From the NCBI GenBank assembly GCA_024233935.1, contig JACKOY010000007.1, positions 88,934 to 152,933 of the forward strand: a stretch of DNA of 64,000 bases, read 5' to 3'. This document shows positions 1 to 8,221 of this stretch, piece after piece. This DNA is from Spirochaetales bacterium. Lineage in GTDB: Bacteria; Spirochaetota; Leptospiria; Leptospirales; Leptonemataceae. The notes under the pieces were generated by a model. The model saw only the letters and a list, made by a program, of their open reading frames with translations. It was not told the DNA's origin and did no database searches. A program made the translations under genes and the position numbers. Positions within the stretch are counted from its first letter, which is position 1; each line of letters opens with the position of its first letter.

Positions 1-472
1 GCAATCGACTCATGAACCAGAGCGAATCCCGGGACCGCCCGTGCGGAATCCCGGTCAGAAAGGACAGCTGTTCCTGGTCGGAAAGAAAACGACTGTCCGG
101 TCCCGGCAGGCCACGCCGTCCGGCATAAACACCAACCCATTGGCTCTGGATTTGGCCCGAAAGAAAGCCCCGTTCCAGGAGCCGTTGGCTGCCCGGCCGT
201 ATCCCTTTTTTGATTGATTGCCGGGCTTCCACGAAAAATTCATACTGTTCCGGGAATAAAACCGAGTTGGTTGCGGCGCTGGTCTTGATGTGAAAAAGCG
301 AGAAGGGCCGTCGGGCCGGTGCGGCGGGTACCAGGGTCTGGTTCAGGCCGGATGCCAGCCAGAATTCACTTCCATCGTTTTCGGCCGGGCATTCGCCCGG
401 TGAGGCACATAGCATGACGGCGCACAGAAAGATGACCTCAAGGCGGCCCGGACCCGTTAAAAACGTCCTCAC
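1..472 (-). CDS. Secreted protein of unknown function, C-terminus beyond the window
   Basis: An open frame of 157 codons runs from a GTG at 472 leftward to the edge of the window without a stop, so the C-terminal part is missing. The N-terminus has a basic start (VRTFLTGPGRLE) followed by a hydrophobic stretch (VIFLCAVMLCAS) and then a polar region, which looks like a signal peptide; a later ATG at 415 would cut the signal off. The rest shows no motif I recognise. It diverges from the sigma-factor gene that starts about 80 bases away. Function unknown; existence of the gene is supported by open frame length and signal peptide only. Confidence 0.5.
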   Translation of the reverse strand, partial: MRTFLTGPGRLEVIFLCAVMLCASPGECPAENDGSEFWLASGLNQTLVPAAPARRPFSLFHIKTSAATNSVLFPEQYEFFVEARQSIKKGIRPGSQRLLERGFLSGQIQSQWVGVYAGRRGLPGPDSRFLSDQEQLSFLTGIPHGRSRDSLWFMSRL

Positions 473-553
473 ACCTGCAAGGGGTCGTCCGTTTGCGCTT
501 TGTTGCGCAAAAAATGTGGCCGGGTCGTCCCGGCATGGAAGGACCGAGCACGC

Positions 554-1114
554 TTGACCTCCCAGGAACGCAGGAGCCAGTTCGCGGCACTCTACGAGGC
601 CAACCGGGCTGATCTATTTGCTTACATCGTCCGATCCGTTCGCGAGGAGAACACGGCTCTGGACATTCTTCAGGACTGCTTTTTTAACTTCGTGCGCATG
701 TTTCAGGAACGTCCTCTGCCTCCGGACGACCGCCAATGCCGCATGTACATATTCAAGATTGCGCGCAATCTGATCATCAACCACTCCCGCACGAGCTACG
801 TCAGCAAAGTGGACCTCGTGGAGCAGTACAGCAGCGTAGAAGGGTCCCGCATGGATCAAAGGGAGCCTACGCCTGAAGAAGCTGTGGTGGAGTCGATGGA
901 GCAGGAGGAGCAAGAACGGCTGTTGCAGACGTTGCTGGCCGATCTGCCCGACGAGCAGCGCCAGGCAGTCCTCTTGCGCTATACGGGGCAGATGAAGCTG
1001 GAACAGATCGCCGAGGTTCTCGGGGTTTCTATTTCGACCGCCTCCCGCCTGCTCAAGCGAGCCGAACGGGCCATGGAGCATGCCAGCCGCCAGTTGCGCG
1101 AGGAGAGCCGATAA
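554..1114 (+). CDS. ECF-type RNA polymerase sigma factor
   Basis: Sigma-70 family factor of the extracytoplasmic-function type. Region 2 is near the N-terminus (FAALYEANRADLFAYIV followed by ALDILQDCFFNFV) and region 4 near the C-terminus (LPDEQRQAVLLRYTGQ, then the helix-turn-helix LEQIAEVLGVSISTASRLLK). The frame is open from a TTG at 500, but the TTG at 554 has a good ribosome site (GGAAGGA, 537-543) and gives a normal ECF N-terminus, so I prefer it. It is followed by two FecR-domain genes, which suggests cell-surface signalling control of this factor. No autoregulatory promoter could be identified. Confidence 0.88.
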   Translation: MTSQERRSQFAALYEANRADLFAYIVRSVREENTALDILQDCFFNFVRMFQERPLPPDDRQCRMYIFKIARNLIINHSRTSYVSKVDLVEQYSSVEGSRMDQREPTPEEAVVESMEQEEQERLLQTLLADLPDEQRQAVLLRYTGQMKLEQIAEVLGVSISTASRLLKRAERAMEHASRQLREESR

Positions 1115-1202
1115 TGCGGAAAGTGTGCAAGTGTTTTGCCGGTTTCTTGTTACATAAGACAGAGCCGCCGGTCTATATCATGCGGCAGGCTCCGGATCAG
1201 GC

Positions 1203-2327
1203 ATGAATCACGATAGCAGCGAACAATCCCCCGCGCCGTCTGAATGGCGCGAATTGCTCGGCAGAGCCCGGCAGCCCGGTCGTGCCTTCCCTGAGTTTGA
1301 CGCCGTGTACGAGGCCGCCATCCAGGGTGATCAGTCCCGCACCCGTCTCAGCGAGATTGAGGTCCGTCAGATCTTAAAGTCCTCTCCCGGCCGTCTTGGT
1401 CGGCGTCTGCTGGCGGTTGCGGCGGTGGCAGTTCTGGGCCTGGGCGTGCTTTTTGCTCTGGGCTACCAGGGCATTCTGATTCCGGGCGCGGGCCCCTCCG
1501 GCGAAGTCGTGGCCGTCGTTCTTTCGGCCAGTGGTAGTGTGTCGGTCTCAGCCGGGGACGGGTCCGAACGTCCGGCGGGCGCCGGTGAAGGGCTGCATGT
1601 CGGGGAGACCATTCAGACCGGTCCCGATTCCCAGGTGGAACTGGCCATCAAGCGCGGTTCGGTCGTGCGCATCATGGCTGACAGCCACTTTTCTGTGGAG
1701 CATTCGGTGGCTGTGGGCGAGACGGGGCGCGAAACCCAAACCTATCTGGAACGGGGTCGCCTCTACGCGGTGGTGGAGCGGACCGAGGCTGAATCGAGCT
1801 TCGACGTGCGCACCCCCACCGCAATTGCGGGCGTGCGTGGCACCAGTTTTCGTGTTTCGGTCGAACAGGATACGACCGAGGTATACGTGGTGCGTGGTTC
1901 TGTCGAGGTTGCCCGAACCGGGGCGCTTTCGGAAGATCCCGAAGCCCGGACGGCTTCGGAGAGTATTGTTCTTGAGCAAAGCGAGCTGGCGATTGTCGGC
2001 TCGGATGCGGCACCGGAGTATGGTGAGCGCCCGGCGGGTGAGTTCATCGACGAACGCGAACTGGAGTCGCTTTCTCGCCACCTATCAACGGCCGAAGCCA
2101 CGGTTGCCCCCGAATTTGGCATGGCGGGAGCCCGCGCTCAGGCCCAGGAACGACGCGCCCAGATGCTACAGATTGTGCGGTTTCGGGATGGTAGACCGCC
2201 CATTACCGGTATTGTGGTATCTCAGGGCAATGGCCAGATTTATGTGGAAACCGAGGAAGGCGGTATCGTGCTGGATCAGGCGGCCGTGCGGGTGATTGAG
2301 TTCCCCGAGACTCCCGGAAACCCATGA
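1203..2327 (+). CDS. FecR-domain membrane protein, probable regulator of the adjacent sigma factor
   Basis: 374 residues. About 66 cytoplasmic residues precede one membrane helix (LLAVAAVAVLGLGVLFALGY, about 68-90). The outer part has a FecR domain (about 100-240) with the hallmark TPTAIAGVRGTSF segment. A small C-terminal module (DGRPPITGIVVSQGNGQIYV) recurs in the next gene. In FecI/FecR systems such a single-span protein transmits an outside signal to the sigma factor; the N-terminal part here would be the sigma-contacting region, which is inference. No TonB-dependent receptor lies next to it, unlike classical Fec loci. Confidence 0.8.
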   Translation: MNHDSSEQSPAPSEWRELLGRARQPGRAFPEFDAVYEAAIQGDQSRTRLSEIEVRQILKSSPGRLGRRLLAVAAVAVLGLGVLFALGYQGILIPGAGPSGEVVAVVLSASGSVSVSAGDGSERPAGAGEGLHVGETIQTGPDSQVELAIKRGSVVRIMADSHFSVEHSVAVGETGRETQTYLERGRLYAVVERTEAESSFDVRTPTAIAGVRGTSFRVSVEQDTTEVYVVRGSVEVARTGALSEDPEARTASESIVLEQSELAIVGSDAAPEYGERPAGEFIDERELESLSRHLSTAEATVAPEFGMAGARAQAQERRAQMLQIVRFRDGRPPITGIVVSQGNGQIYVETEEGGIVLDQAAVRVIEFPETPGNP

Positions 2328-2413
2328 GACGGAATTTTTTTGCGAAATATTGCGATTGAAACTTGTTGTACGTTGTAAGACAGTAGGAATTTGATTCAGG
2401 AGAATAGAGGCCA

Positions 2414-3550
2414 ATGAAAGCTCAAAACACTAAAAGAATTCTGGTAGGCCTCTTGCTTTCTCTGACGGTCGCCGTGGCTGCCACCGTGTGCAGTGGCGGG
2501 AGCGAGCCCACAGGGGCGCGTTCCATGATCATTGTGTTCACTTCGGAAGACGCACTGGTCGTCAGAGATGGTCAAGAGTTACCGGCCAGAGTGGGAATGG
2601 TGGTGCATGAAAATGACATCATCCGGACCACAAATGGAAAAGTCGATCTGCAGACCCGAAATGGCAGCGCGGTTCGTATCAAGGAATATACAACCGTAAC
2701 AATCTCCAGCCTTTATGGAGAGGGTAGTGCAGACACTCGCCTGGCAATGGACCACGGAAGCCTGATGGCAACCGTTGACCGTCAGTCAGACGAAGAAAAC
2801 TTCAGCGTCGTTACGCCGACCGCAATTGCGGGTGTGCGGGGAACGACTTTCACGGTCGAAGCCGAGCAGGGCCAGCCGGCTCGTGTTCGTGTAATCGACG
2901 GTCAAGTAGCTATGCGGCCGCGTATCGTTGCTCTGGAAGAGGCTTCGGCCGAAGAAATCCAGGCTGACGAGAACCTGCGTCGGCTGGCCGAAATTGCAGA
3001 CAGCCAGGAGCAGACTATTGAGGAAAGCAGCGAAGGAACGCTGAACCCCGATGTAGAAGAGCGTGTGGCTGCTCTGAACACTCGCACCGTTGTTGCCGAG
3101 GCGGAAGAACGCCAGACAGCGACTGCAGAAGGCCGGCAGGAAATCGAAGCCGCACTTCAGGGCGATCGTCAGGCGGTGCAGGTAAGCCGCACTGAGATCA
3201 CTCGCGAGGAAATGGCCGACGCCGAAACTCTGGTAACTGTGGACGCGGAAGTTGTAGATCGCATCCAGAGTGGCGATGATACTGCAGTGGTAACCCTGCA
3301 GGAGCAGCGCGAGTCACGCCAGAACGAAGTGCTCACGCGCATCGAAAACGAAGCGCGGGAGCAAAACCTCGGTTCCGAGCAGGCTATCATGGAGCGTTAC
3401 AACAAGCTCGAAGAGCTGACTCTCCGTGACGGTACTGTTCTCACCGGAGCGGTGATCGCCCAGACCGGCAACATCCTCGTGATTCACACTGCAGAAGGTG
3501 TGCGTCGCGTGAACACAGCAGACGTTGCTTCCCAGGCAATGCGCTTCTGA
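2414..3550 (+). CDS. FecR-domain lipoprotein
   Basis: 378 residues, with a strong ribosome site (AGGAG at 2399-2403). The N-terminus is a lipoprotein signal (VGLLLSLTVAVAATVC) with Cys about 26. A FecR domain (about 35-170) contains TPTAIAGVRGTTF, nearly identical to the neighbouring FecR protein. It is followed by a long acidic, alpha-helical middle rich in Glu, Ala and Gln (about 175-325), and a C-terminal module (LRDGTVLTGAVIAQTGNILV) shared with the previous gene. Likely a periplasmic or outer-membrane partner in the same signalling unit. Codon use looks slightly more AT-rich than in the first FecR gene. Confidence 0.8.
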   Translation: MKAQNTKRILVGLLLSLTVAVAATVCSGGSEPTGARSMIIVFTSEDALVVRDGQELPARVGMVVHENDIIRTTNGKVDLQTRNGSAVRIKEYTTVTISSLYGEGSADTRLAMDHGSLMATVDRQSDEENFSVVTPTAIAGVRGTTFTVEAEQGQPARVRVIDGQVAMRPRIVALEEASAEEIQADENLRRLAEIADSQEQTIEESSEGTLNPDVEERVAALNTRTVVAEAEERQTATAEGRQEIEAALQGDRQAVQVSRTEITREEMADAETLVTVDAEVVDRIQSGDDTAVVTLQEQRESRQNEVLTRIENEAREQNLGSEQAIMERYNKLEELTLRDGTVLTGAVIAQTGNILVIHTAEGVRRVNTADVASQAMRF

Positions 3551-3575
3551 TAAAGCACATTCATCTGGAAAGCCG

Positions 3576-3603
3576 AAGGGCCGCGAAAGCGGCCCTTTTT
3601 TTT
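3576..3603 (+). terminator. Rho-independent terminator after the sigma/FecR block
   Basis: A perfect 9-bp stem (AAGGGCCGC / GCGGCCCTT) with a GAAA tetraloop is followed by a run of eight T. It lies 25 bases after the stop of the FecR lipoprotein and ends that transcription unit. Confidence 0.9.
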
Positions 3604-3673
3604 GCTCTCCCCGGGAAAGCCGTTTCCCATCTTTAGCAGTTGATTGATAAGCGGAGTCGATGCAAAGTTGAGT

Positions 3674-3895
3674 ATGGACGCGGAAACAGACCCCGGTAAT
3701 CTTTTCGCCCTCATGCGCCCGCCCCGGGTTTGTATCTGCAGGCAGGTTTCGGAAGACGATATCCGGCGGGCGGTGGAACGCGGGGCGCATACCTTTGAAG
3801 CCGTGCAGCAGCAAACCGACTGCTCGACCGGTTGCGGCACCTGCGAACAGGCGGTCCGCGCTTTGATTCGCCGATACCTGCCCGAGGGTTCTTAA
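3674..3895 (+). CDS. BFD-like [2Fe-2S] ferredoxin (bacterioferritin-associated type)
   Basis: About 73 residues from the ATG at 3674; the frame extends to a TTG at 3644. The BFD fold is shown by the cysteine pattern: VCICRQVSEDDI with C-x-C, and CSTGCGTC supplying the C-x2-C pair. Bacterioferritin-associated ferredoxins deliver electrons that release iron from bacterioferritin, but this fold also serves nitrite reductases and other enzymes. No bacterioferritin is in the window. It lies 39 bases upstream of the exbB-like gene, so an iron-linked operon is plausible but not shown. Confidence 0.78.
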   Translation: MDAETDPGNLFALMRPPRVCICRQVSEDDIRRAVERGAHTFEAVQQQTDCSTGCGTCEQAVRALIRRYLPEGS

Positions 3896-3934
3896 TCACT
3901 TGTCAGCCACTGCGGACGTCCGGAGCCTGTCTGT

Positions 3935-4549
3935 ATGGCGGAATATCTTTCTCTGTCGGGCCTGTTCGAGGCCGGCGGCATCACCCTGTTGGTCCTGATT
4001 GTCTGCTCCATCGTTTCGTTCATCGTGATCGTTGAACGTGTGATGTACTTCCTGTCCAAAGATAAGGATGGGCAAAGCATATCCGCTGGTTTCCTGGAGT
4101 TGGGTCGGGATGCCGAGCCGGCCCAGGATCTCCTCGGAACTCCAGTGGGGTATGTGCTTTCCGAATGTCGAAAGGCCATCCGTGAGGGGGCGGACGGCGT
4201 TGCCTTTGAGGAAGTGAAGTCGCGTGCGATTGCCGAAAAGCTGCCCGAAATGGAGCGCTATCTGGCGATTGAGGCCACCCTGGGCACGGTTAGCCCCTAC
4301 ATTGGGCTTTTGGGCACGGTATTTGGCATTATCCAGGCCTTTACAGGGCTTGGAAGCAGCACCGATCCGGCCCTGGTCAACGAACTGAACGCCGGTATCG
4401 CCAAGGCCCTGATCGCCACCGCGGCCGGATTGTTTGTGGCCATCCCGGCCACCGTAGCCTACAACTACTTTCGTCGTCGGGTTGAGCGTATGGTGCTGGC
4501 CATTGAGGTGGCCGCCAGCCGCTACAAAGTCGGGAGCAAACTGAGCTGA
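3935..4549 (+). CDS. exbB: MotA/TolQ/ExbB proton channel family protein
   Basis: 204 residues. An N-terminal membrane helix (GGITLLVLIVCSIVSFIVIVE) is followed by a cytoplasmic loop and two further helices, in the conserved family pattern GTVSPYIGLLGTVFGII and AGIAKALIATAAGLFVAIPA. ExbB/TolQ proteins form the proton-conducting pentamer that energises outer-membrane transport or envelope integrity through ExbD/TolR. The stop overlaps the start of the ExbD-like gene. ExbB and TolQ cannot be told apart from sequence alone. No tonB or tolA gene follows. Confidence 0.88.
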   Translation: MAEYLSLSGLFEAGGITLLVLIVCSIVSFIVIVERVMYFLSKDKDGQSISAGFLELGRDAEPAQDLLGTPVGYVLSECRKAIREGADGVAFEEVKSRAIAEKLPEMERYLAIEATLGTVSPYIGLLGTVFGIIQAFTGLGSSTDPALVNELNAGIAKALIATAAGLFVAIPATVAYNYFRRRVERMVLAIEVAASRYKVGSKLS

Positions 4550-4953
4550 TGGTCCGCTATCGTCGGGAAGATGGTAGCCTGTTCAGCGGCATCAACATCG
4601 TGCCCTTTACGGATGTCGTGCTCGTGCTTTTGATCACGTTCATGATTGCCGCCCCTGGCATCGTGAGCGCTGGTTTGGGAATCAATCTGCCTGGCTCCCA
4701 GACGACCGATCCCGCGACTCCCTCTCGTATCACTGTGGCCCTCGATCGAGATGGAGGGCTCTTTCTTGAGGAGGAGCCGGTAGATCTGGCGACACTTCGC
4801 GAGCGGGTGGGCGCCTTGATCCAGAGGCGGGCTGACATGAACGTGTATTTGAATGCCGATCGGGGCGCCCGGCACGGTTCCGTAGTCGAGATTCTCGACG
4901 TACTGCGCGAAGTAGGAGCGAGCCGGATTTATGTCGGTACCGTCCGCCAATGA
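4549..4953 (+). CDS. exbD: ExbD/TolR-family protein
   Basis: 134 residues, start overlapping the previous stop (TGATG). One N-terminal membrane helix contains the family signature INIVPFTDVVLVLLITFMIA, with the essential membrane aspartate in FTDVVLVLL. The periplasmic domain ends with the usual YLNADRGA..GSVVEILDVLRE..ASRIYVGT pattern. It partners the ExbB-like protein in proton-motive-force transduction. The 3' end overlaps the next gene by 23 bases, indicating co-translation. Confidence 0.88.
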   Translation: MVRYRREDGSLFSGINIVPFTDVVLVLLITFMIAAPGIVSAGLGINLPGSQTTDPATPSRITVALDRDGGLFLEEEPVDLATLRERVGALIQRRADMNVYLNADRGARHGSVVEILDVLREVGASRIYVGTVRQ

Positions 4954-6316
4954 GGATGGCCCCGTCGATCGGCTGGCCTTCTGGCACGAACGCCCGATCG
5001 CGGCACTGACCCTTGCCTTTGCTGTTCCACTGCCCCTCATTCTTGTTTCCCGCGTTCTCTTTTCACCGGCCGGTCCCGCGTTTTCGTTTGGGGTTTACTT
5101 CGCCTGTTCGACTTTCGAATTCGTAATTTGTCTCGCTCTGGACTTCCTGTTACGCCGTCGGCGCATTGGACGGCGCCTGCACCACAATCTCAGTTACCTG
5201 ATCCATACAACATTGGGATTGCCGGCAACGATATATCTGGCGGCAGCGGTGCGCCCGGAGCTGATTGGCTTTTTGCGCATGCTCTGTATTCTATGGCGGG
5301 TGCTGGCCTTTCGTCGCCCCGCTCAAAGTGGCTGGCATATCGCGCTCGTTTTTGTGGGCCTGCCCGCTTATACGTTTCTCGGAGGTCAGACGCCCGACGC
5401 CCGCCAGTTGAGCGGCCTGTTGGTATTCGGGGCCGGTATGTTTTGTCTCGCCTGGTTGCACCGAATCGTTATCCAGAACCGATTGCAGGCCTCCAAGAAT
5501 CGGAGGCGGGTCCGTCATCTGAAGCTGCAGGCCGAGCGCGACCACCTGCGGGAAAGCGCGGCGCTCCGGCCGTATCTGTTCGCTTCGGAGATGGAACGGT
5601 GGCGGCGCACCGGGGAACTCGATCCCCTGTACGGAATCTGGCAACTCGCCCGCATTGCACTGGAAGATGTGGCCACCGTCCTGGAAGATTTCCTGAACAA
5701 CATGAAAGATGGGCTCGAAGCGTTTCATCGGGAACTGAGTCAGCTTGAGGCGCTTGTGCATAGAGAGGCGGCCGGTGCTGGTTTGATTGTTCTGCCATCA
5801 GAAGGGGGCTGGTGGTTGGGCAGGTGTCTGCGAACTCCCATGGCGCCGCCGGATATCGCAGTCGAGCGAGACGCAGCGGTGCAGCTGCTTCAAGCGCTCT
5901 GGAACCTGGCCCGGTATTCCAGGAGCAGTCGCCGGGCCCTGTTGCGGCGTGGTCGACGCGGGATCCGACTGGACATGCGGGCGGGTCAGGGCCTCGCCCT
6001 GAGGCTGAGCGGAGCTTCGATCGCTTCTACCAGGCCGGTCGGTCCGCTTCGCGATGCGCTGATGGCGCCGCCTCCGGGGTCCGAGCGCATTGGTGACGAC
6101 GATGAGATCTGGCTCCGAGAGCCCCTGTCGGAACTCCTGGGCCCCCTTCTGGTAGAGGAGCACACGCTATCGACGCCGGTCCGCTGGGTCGCGGTAAGGG
6201 CCCTTCGTCCCGAGCTTCTGGATGGTGCGGACCGGCGCATCCTGCATGCCGATTTTTGCAGCCGCGGTCTGGCAATTCTGGGCGCGACCCCACCGGGCCT
6301 TTTTCGCTCCAGCTGA
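4931..6316 (+). CDS. Unrecognised multi-spanning membrane protein in the exbBD operon
   Basis: 461 residues, starting at an ATG inside the end of exbD. Several hydrophobic helices fill the first 190 residues (for example LTLAFAVPLPLILVSRVLF, FGVYFACSTFEFVICLALDF, LLVFGAGMFCLAWLH). A charged, probably coiled-coil region (NRRRVRHLKLQAERDHLRE, about 195-215) and a soluble C-terminal half follow. The layout of membrane sensor, helical linker and soluble domain (DAAVQLLQALWNLARYS) is reminiscent of a histidine kinase, but I see neither H-box nor G-boxes, so any kinase relation would be degenerate. Function unknown. It sits where tonB would be expected. Confidence 0.65.
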   Translation: MSVPSANEDGPVDRLAFWHERPIAALTLAFAVPLPLILVSRVLFSPAGPAFSFGVYFACSTFEFVICLALDFLLRRRRIGRRLHHNLSYLIHTTLGLPATIYLAAAVRPELIGFLRMLCILWRVLAFRRPAQSGWHIALVFVGLPAYTFLGGQTPDARQLSGLLVFGAGMFCLAWLHRIVIQNRLQASKNRRRVRHLKLQAERDHLRESAALRPYLFASEMERWRRTGELDPLYGIWQLARIALEDVATVLEDFLNNMKDGLEAFHRELSQLEALVHREAAGAGLIVLPSEGGWWLGRCLRTPMAPPDIAVERDAAVQLLQALWNLARYSRSSRRALLRRGRRGIRLDMRAGQGLALRLSGASIASTRPVGPLRDALMAPPPGSERIGDDDEIWLREPLSELLGPLLVEEHTLSTPVRWVAVRALRPELLDGADRRILHADFCSRGLAILGATPPGLFRSS

Positions 6317-6356
6317 GCGCAGGACCGGGCGCAAATGCTTGCCTTATAACGGACCG

Positions 6357-7625
6357 ATGGGCGTCCATCCTAACAGGTGTATGCCGGATACTGAAGACAC
6401 ACACGGCGACTCGGACCTCCAGGATCAGAGGCTCCAGGACTACCATTCGGCGTTGGGCGAGACCAAAACCACGATCGCCCGCTTGCCCGGATTTCGAACC
6501 CGTTCGGGCTACGAGTTTTCGTCCATTGACCTGGCGTATCTGACGCTGGGCACGCTATCCGAGAAACGGGACAATGTGATTCTGGTTTGCCACGCACTCT
6601 CCGGAAACGCGCATGTCGCCGGAATTGATGAAGCGAGCGGAAAACCCGGATGGTGGGACTACCATGTTGGGCCGGGGAAGACCATTGACACCGATCGTTT
6701 TTTTGTCATCTGCACCAATGTCATCGGCGGTTGCCACGGTTCGACCGGACCCGGGTCCATAGATCCCGGCACCGGTCGGCCTTACGGCATGTCGTTCCCT
6801 CCGGTGACCATACGGGATATGGTTGCCGCCCAGGTTCTCTTGATGGAGTCTCTGGGCATCGAAACCCTGTTTGCGGTCATCGGTGGGTCCATGGGCGGCA
6901 TGCAGGCGCTCGTCTGGGCCATCGAGCATCCGGGACGCGTGCGTTACTGTATCCCGATTGCATCGTGCATGGCGCATTCGGCCATGCAAATCGCCTTTAA
7001 TGAAGTGGGAAGGCAGGCAATCATCACTGATCCGAACTGGAACGGAGGAAACTATACCGAAGACAACAGTCCCGAGCACGGGCTGGCGGTCGCACGCATG
7101 GTTGCGCACGTGACCTATCTGAGCGAGTATTCGATGCGCAAGAAGTTCGGCCGGCGCCTGCAACGTGCCGCCGCCCCGGAAGACCTGTTTCCCGTATATT
7201 TTTCGATTGAGAGTTATCTACAGCACCAGGGCGAAAGTTTTGTTCGCCGGTTCGACCCCAATTCGTATCTCTATATCACCAAGGCGCTGGACATGTTTGA
7301 TCTTTTGGATGGGCGCCCGTCAAACGAAGTCTTTCAGAAAACTGACACCCACTTTTTGGTCGTATCGTTTGAATCGGACTGGTTGTATCCGCCGGACCAG
7401 TCGCGGGAGCTTGTGCGGGCCCTGAAAAGATCCAACCGCGTGGTCAGTTATCTGAATCTGGAAACACCCTATGGACACGATAGCTTTCTCATCAAGAATC
7501 CGGAATTCGAGCGCAGCGTCGGCAACTACCTTTCGCAGAAATACCGGCGTTTGCTCGAAGAATACGTACATTCGGACGACGGGGTCGAAAGCGGGCCTTC
7601 GATTCGTTCTGCTGCCGGAGCATGA
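6357..7625 (+). CDS. metX: Homoserine O-acetyltransferase
   Basis: Transfers an acyl group, normally acetyl from acetyl-CoA, to homoserine in methionine biosynthesis (alpha/beta-hydrolase fold, cytoplasm). Family signatures are HALSGNAHVAG, NVIGGCHGSTGPGSIDP, and the nucleophile elbow GGSMGGMQALVWA (Ser about 178). The acid is Asp in SFESDWLYPPDQ and the base His in TPYGHDSFL. About 422 residues from the ATG at 6357; an ATG at 6381 is the alternative and ribosome sites do not decide. The stop overlaps metW by 4 bases, the usual metXW pairing. Acetyl rather than succinyl specificity is inferred from the family. Confidence 0.93.
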   Translation: MGVHPNRCMPDTEDTHGDSDLQDQRLQDYHSALGETKTTIARLPGFRTRSGYEFSSIDLAYLTLGTLSEKRDNVILVCHALSGNAHVAGIDEASGKPGWWDYHVGPGKTIDTDRFFVICTNVIGGCHGSTGPGSIDPGTGRPYGMSFPPVTIRDMVAAQVLLMESLGIETLFAVIGGSMGGMQALVWAIEHPGRVRYCIPIASCMAHSAMQIAFNEVGRQAIITDPNWNGGNYTEDNSPEHGLAVARMVAHVTYLSEYSMRKKFGRRLQRAAAPEDLFPVYFSIESYLQHQGESFVRRFDPNSYLYITKALDMFDLLDGRPSNEVFQKTDTHFLVVSFESDWLYPPDQSRELVRALKRSNRVVSYLNLETPYGHDSFLIKNPEFERSVGNYLSQKYRRLLEEYVHSDDGVESGPSIRSAAGA

Positions 7626-8221
7626 ACCGTTTCCTATATGACAGGGTGATCGAGTGGATTCCCCCGGCTTCTCGTGTGCTGGACCTGGGAACCGGAGACG
7701 GTGGTTTTCTGGAGCGTTTGATTCAGACCAAGCGGGTCCACGGAGAAGGGGTTGAGCGCGATCCGGAGATGGTCATGCGGTGCATCGAGCGGGGCCTCGA
7801 GGTGCATCAGGGAGATATTCTCGACGGCCTTGATCAGTACGGCGCGAACACGTTTGATTTTGTAATGATTCTCGGAACCTTCCAGGAGTTGTTTTCGCCG
7901 CGCGATGTTTTGCACGAGGCCTTCCGGGTGGGCAGCAACGTGATCATCGCCTACATGAATTTTGCATACTGGCGTTTTCGTTCCCAGATGCTGATCAAGG
8001 GCAAGACTCCGCGCATGCAATCTTCCGCGCTGCCCTGGTATGAAAGCCCGAACGTTCAGTTCTTTTCCATTTTTGATTTCTACGAGTTTTGCGAGGCCAC
8101 GGGAATTCGAATCAAGCAGGCTGCATACTTTTCCCCGCGTACCGAAATCAGCGTGCTCCCGAACTTCCGGGCGGAACAGGCTCTGGCATTGATCGGACCG
8201 AACGGGAGCAAGTCAGACTGA
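7622..8221 (+). CDS. metW: MetW, methionine biosynthesis protein
   Basis: 199 residues, starting with ATGA overlap inside metX. It has the class I methyltransferase nucleotide motif VLDLGTGDGGFLERLI and the MetW-typical VHQGDILDGLDQY and DFVMILGTFQEL. In other bacteria MetW is needed with MetX for homoserine acylation, apparently by activating MetX. The stop overlaps the ATG of the next gene, so three genes are translationally coupled. Confidence 0.9.
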   Translation: MNRFLYDRVIEWIPPASRVLDLGTGDGGFLERLIQTKRVHGEGVERDPEMVMRCIERGLEVHQGDILDGLDQYGANTFDFVMILGTFQELFSPRDVLHEAFRVGSNVIIAYMNFAYWRFRSQMLIKGKTPRMQSSALPWYESPNVQFFSIFDFYEFCEATGIRIKQAAYFSPRTEISVLPNFRAEQALALIGPNGSKSD

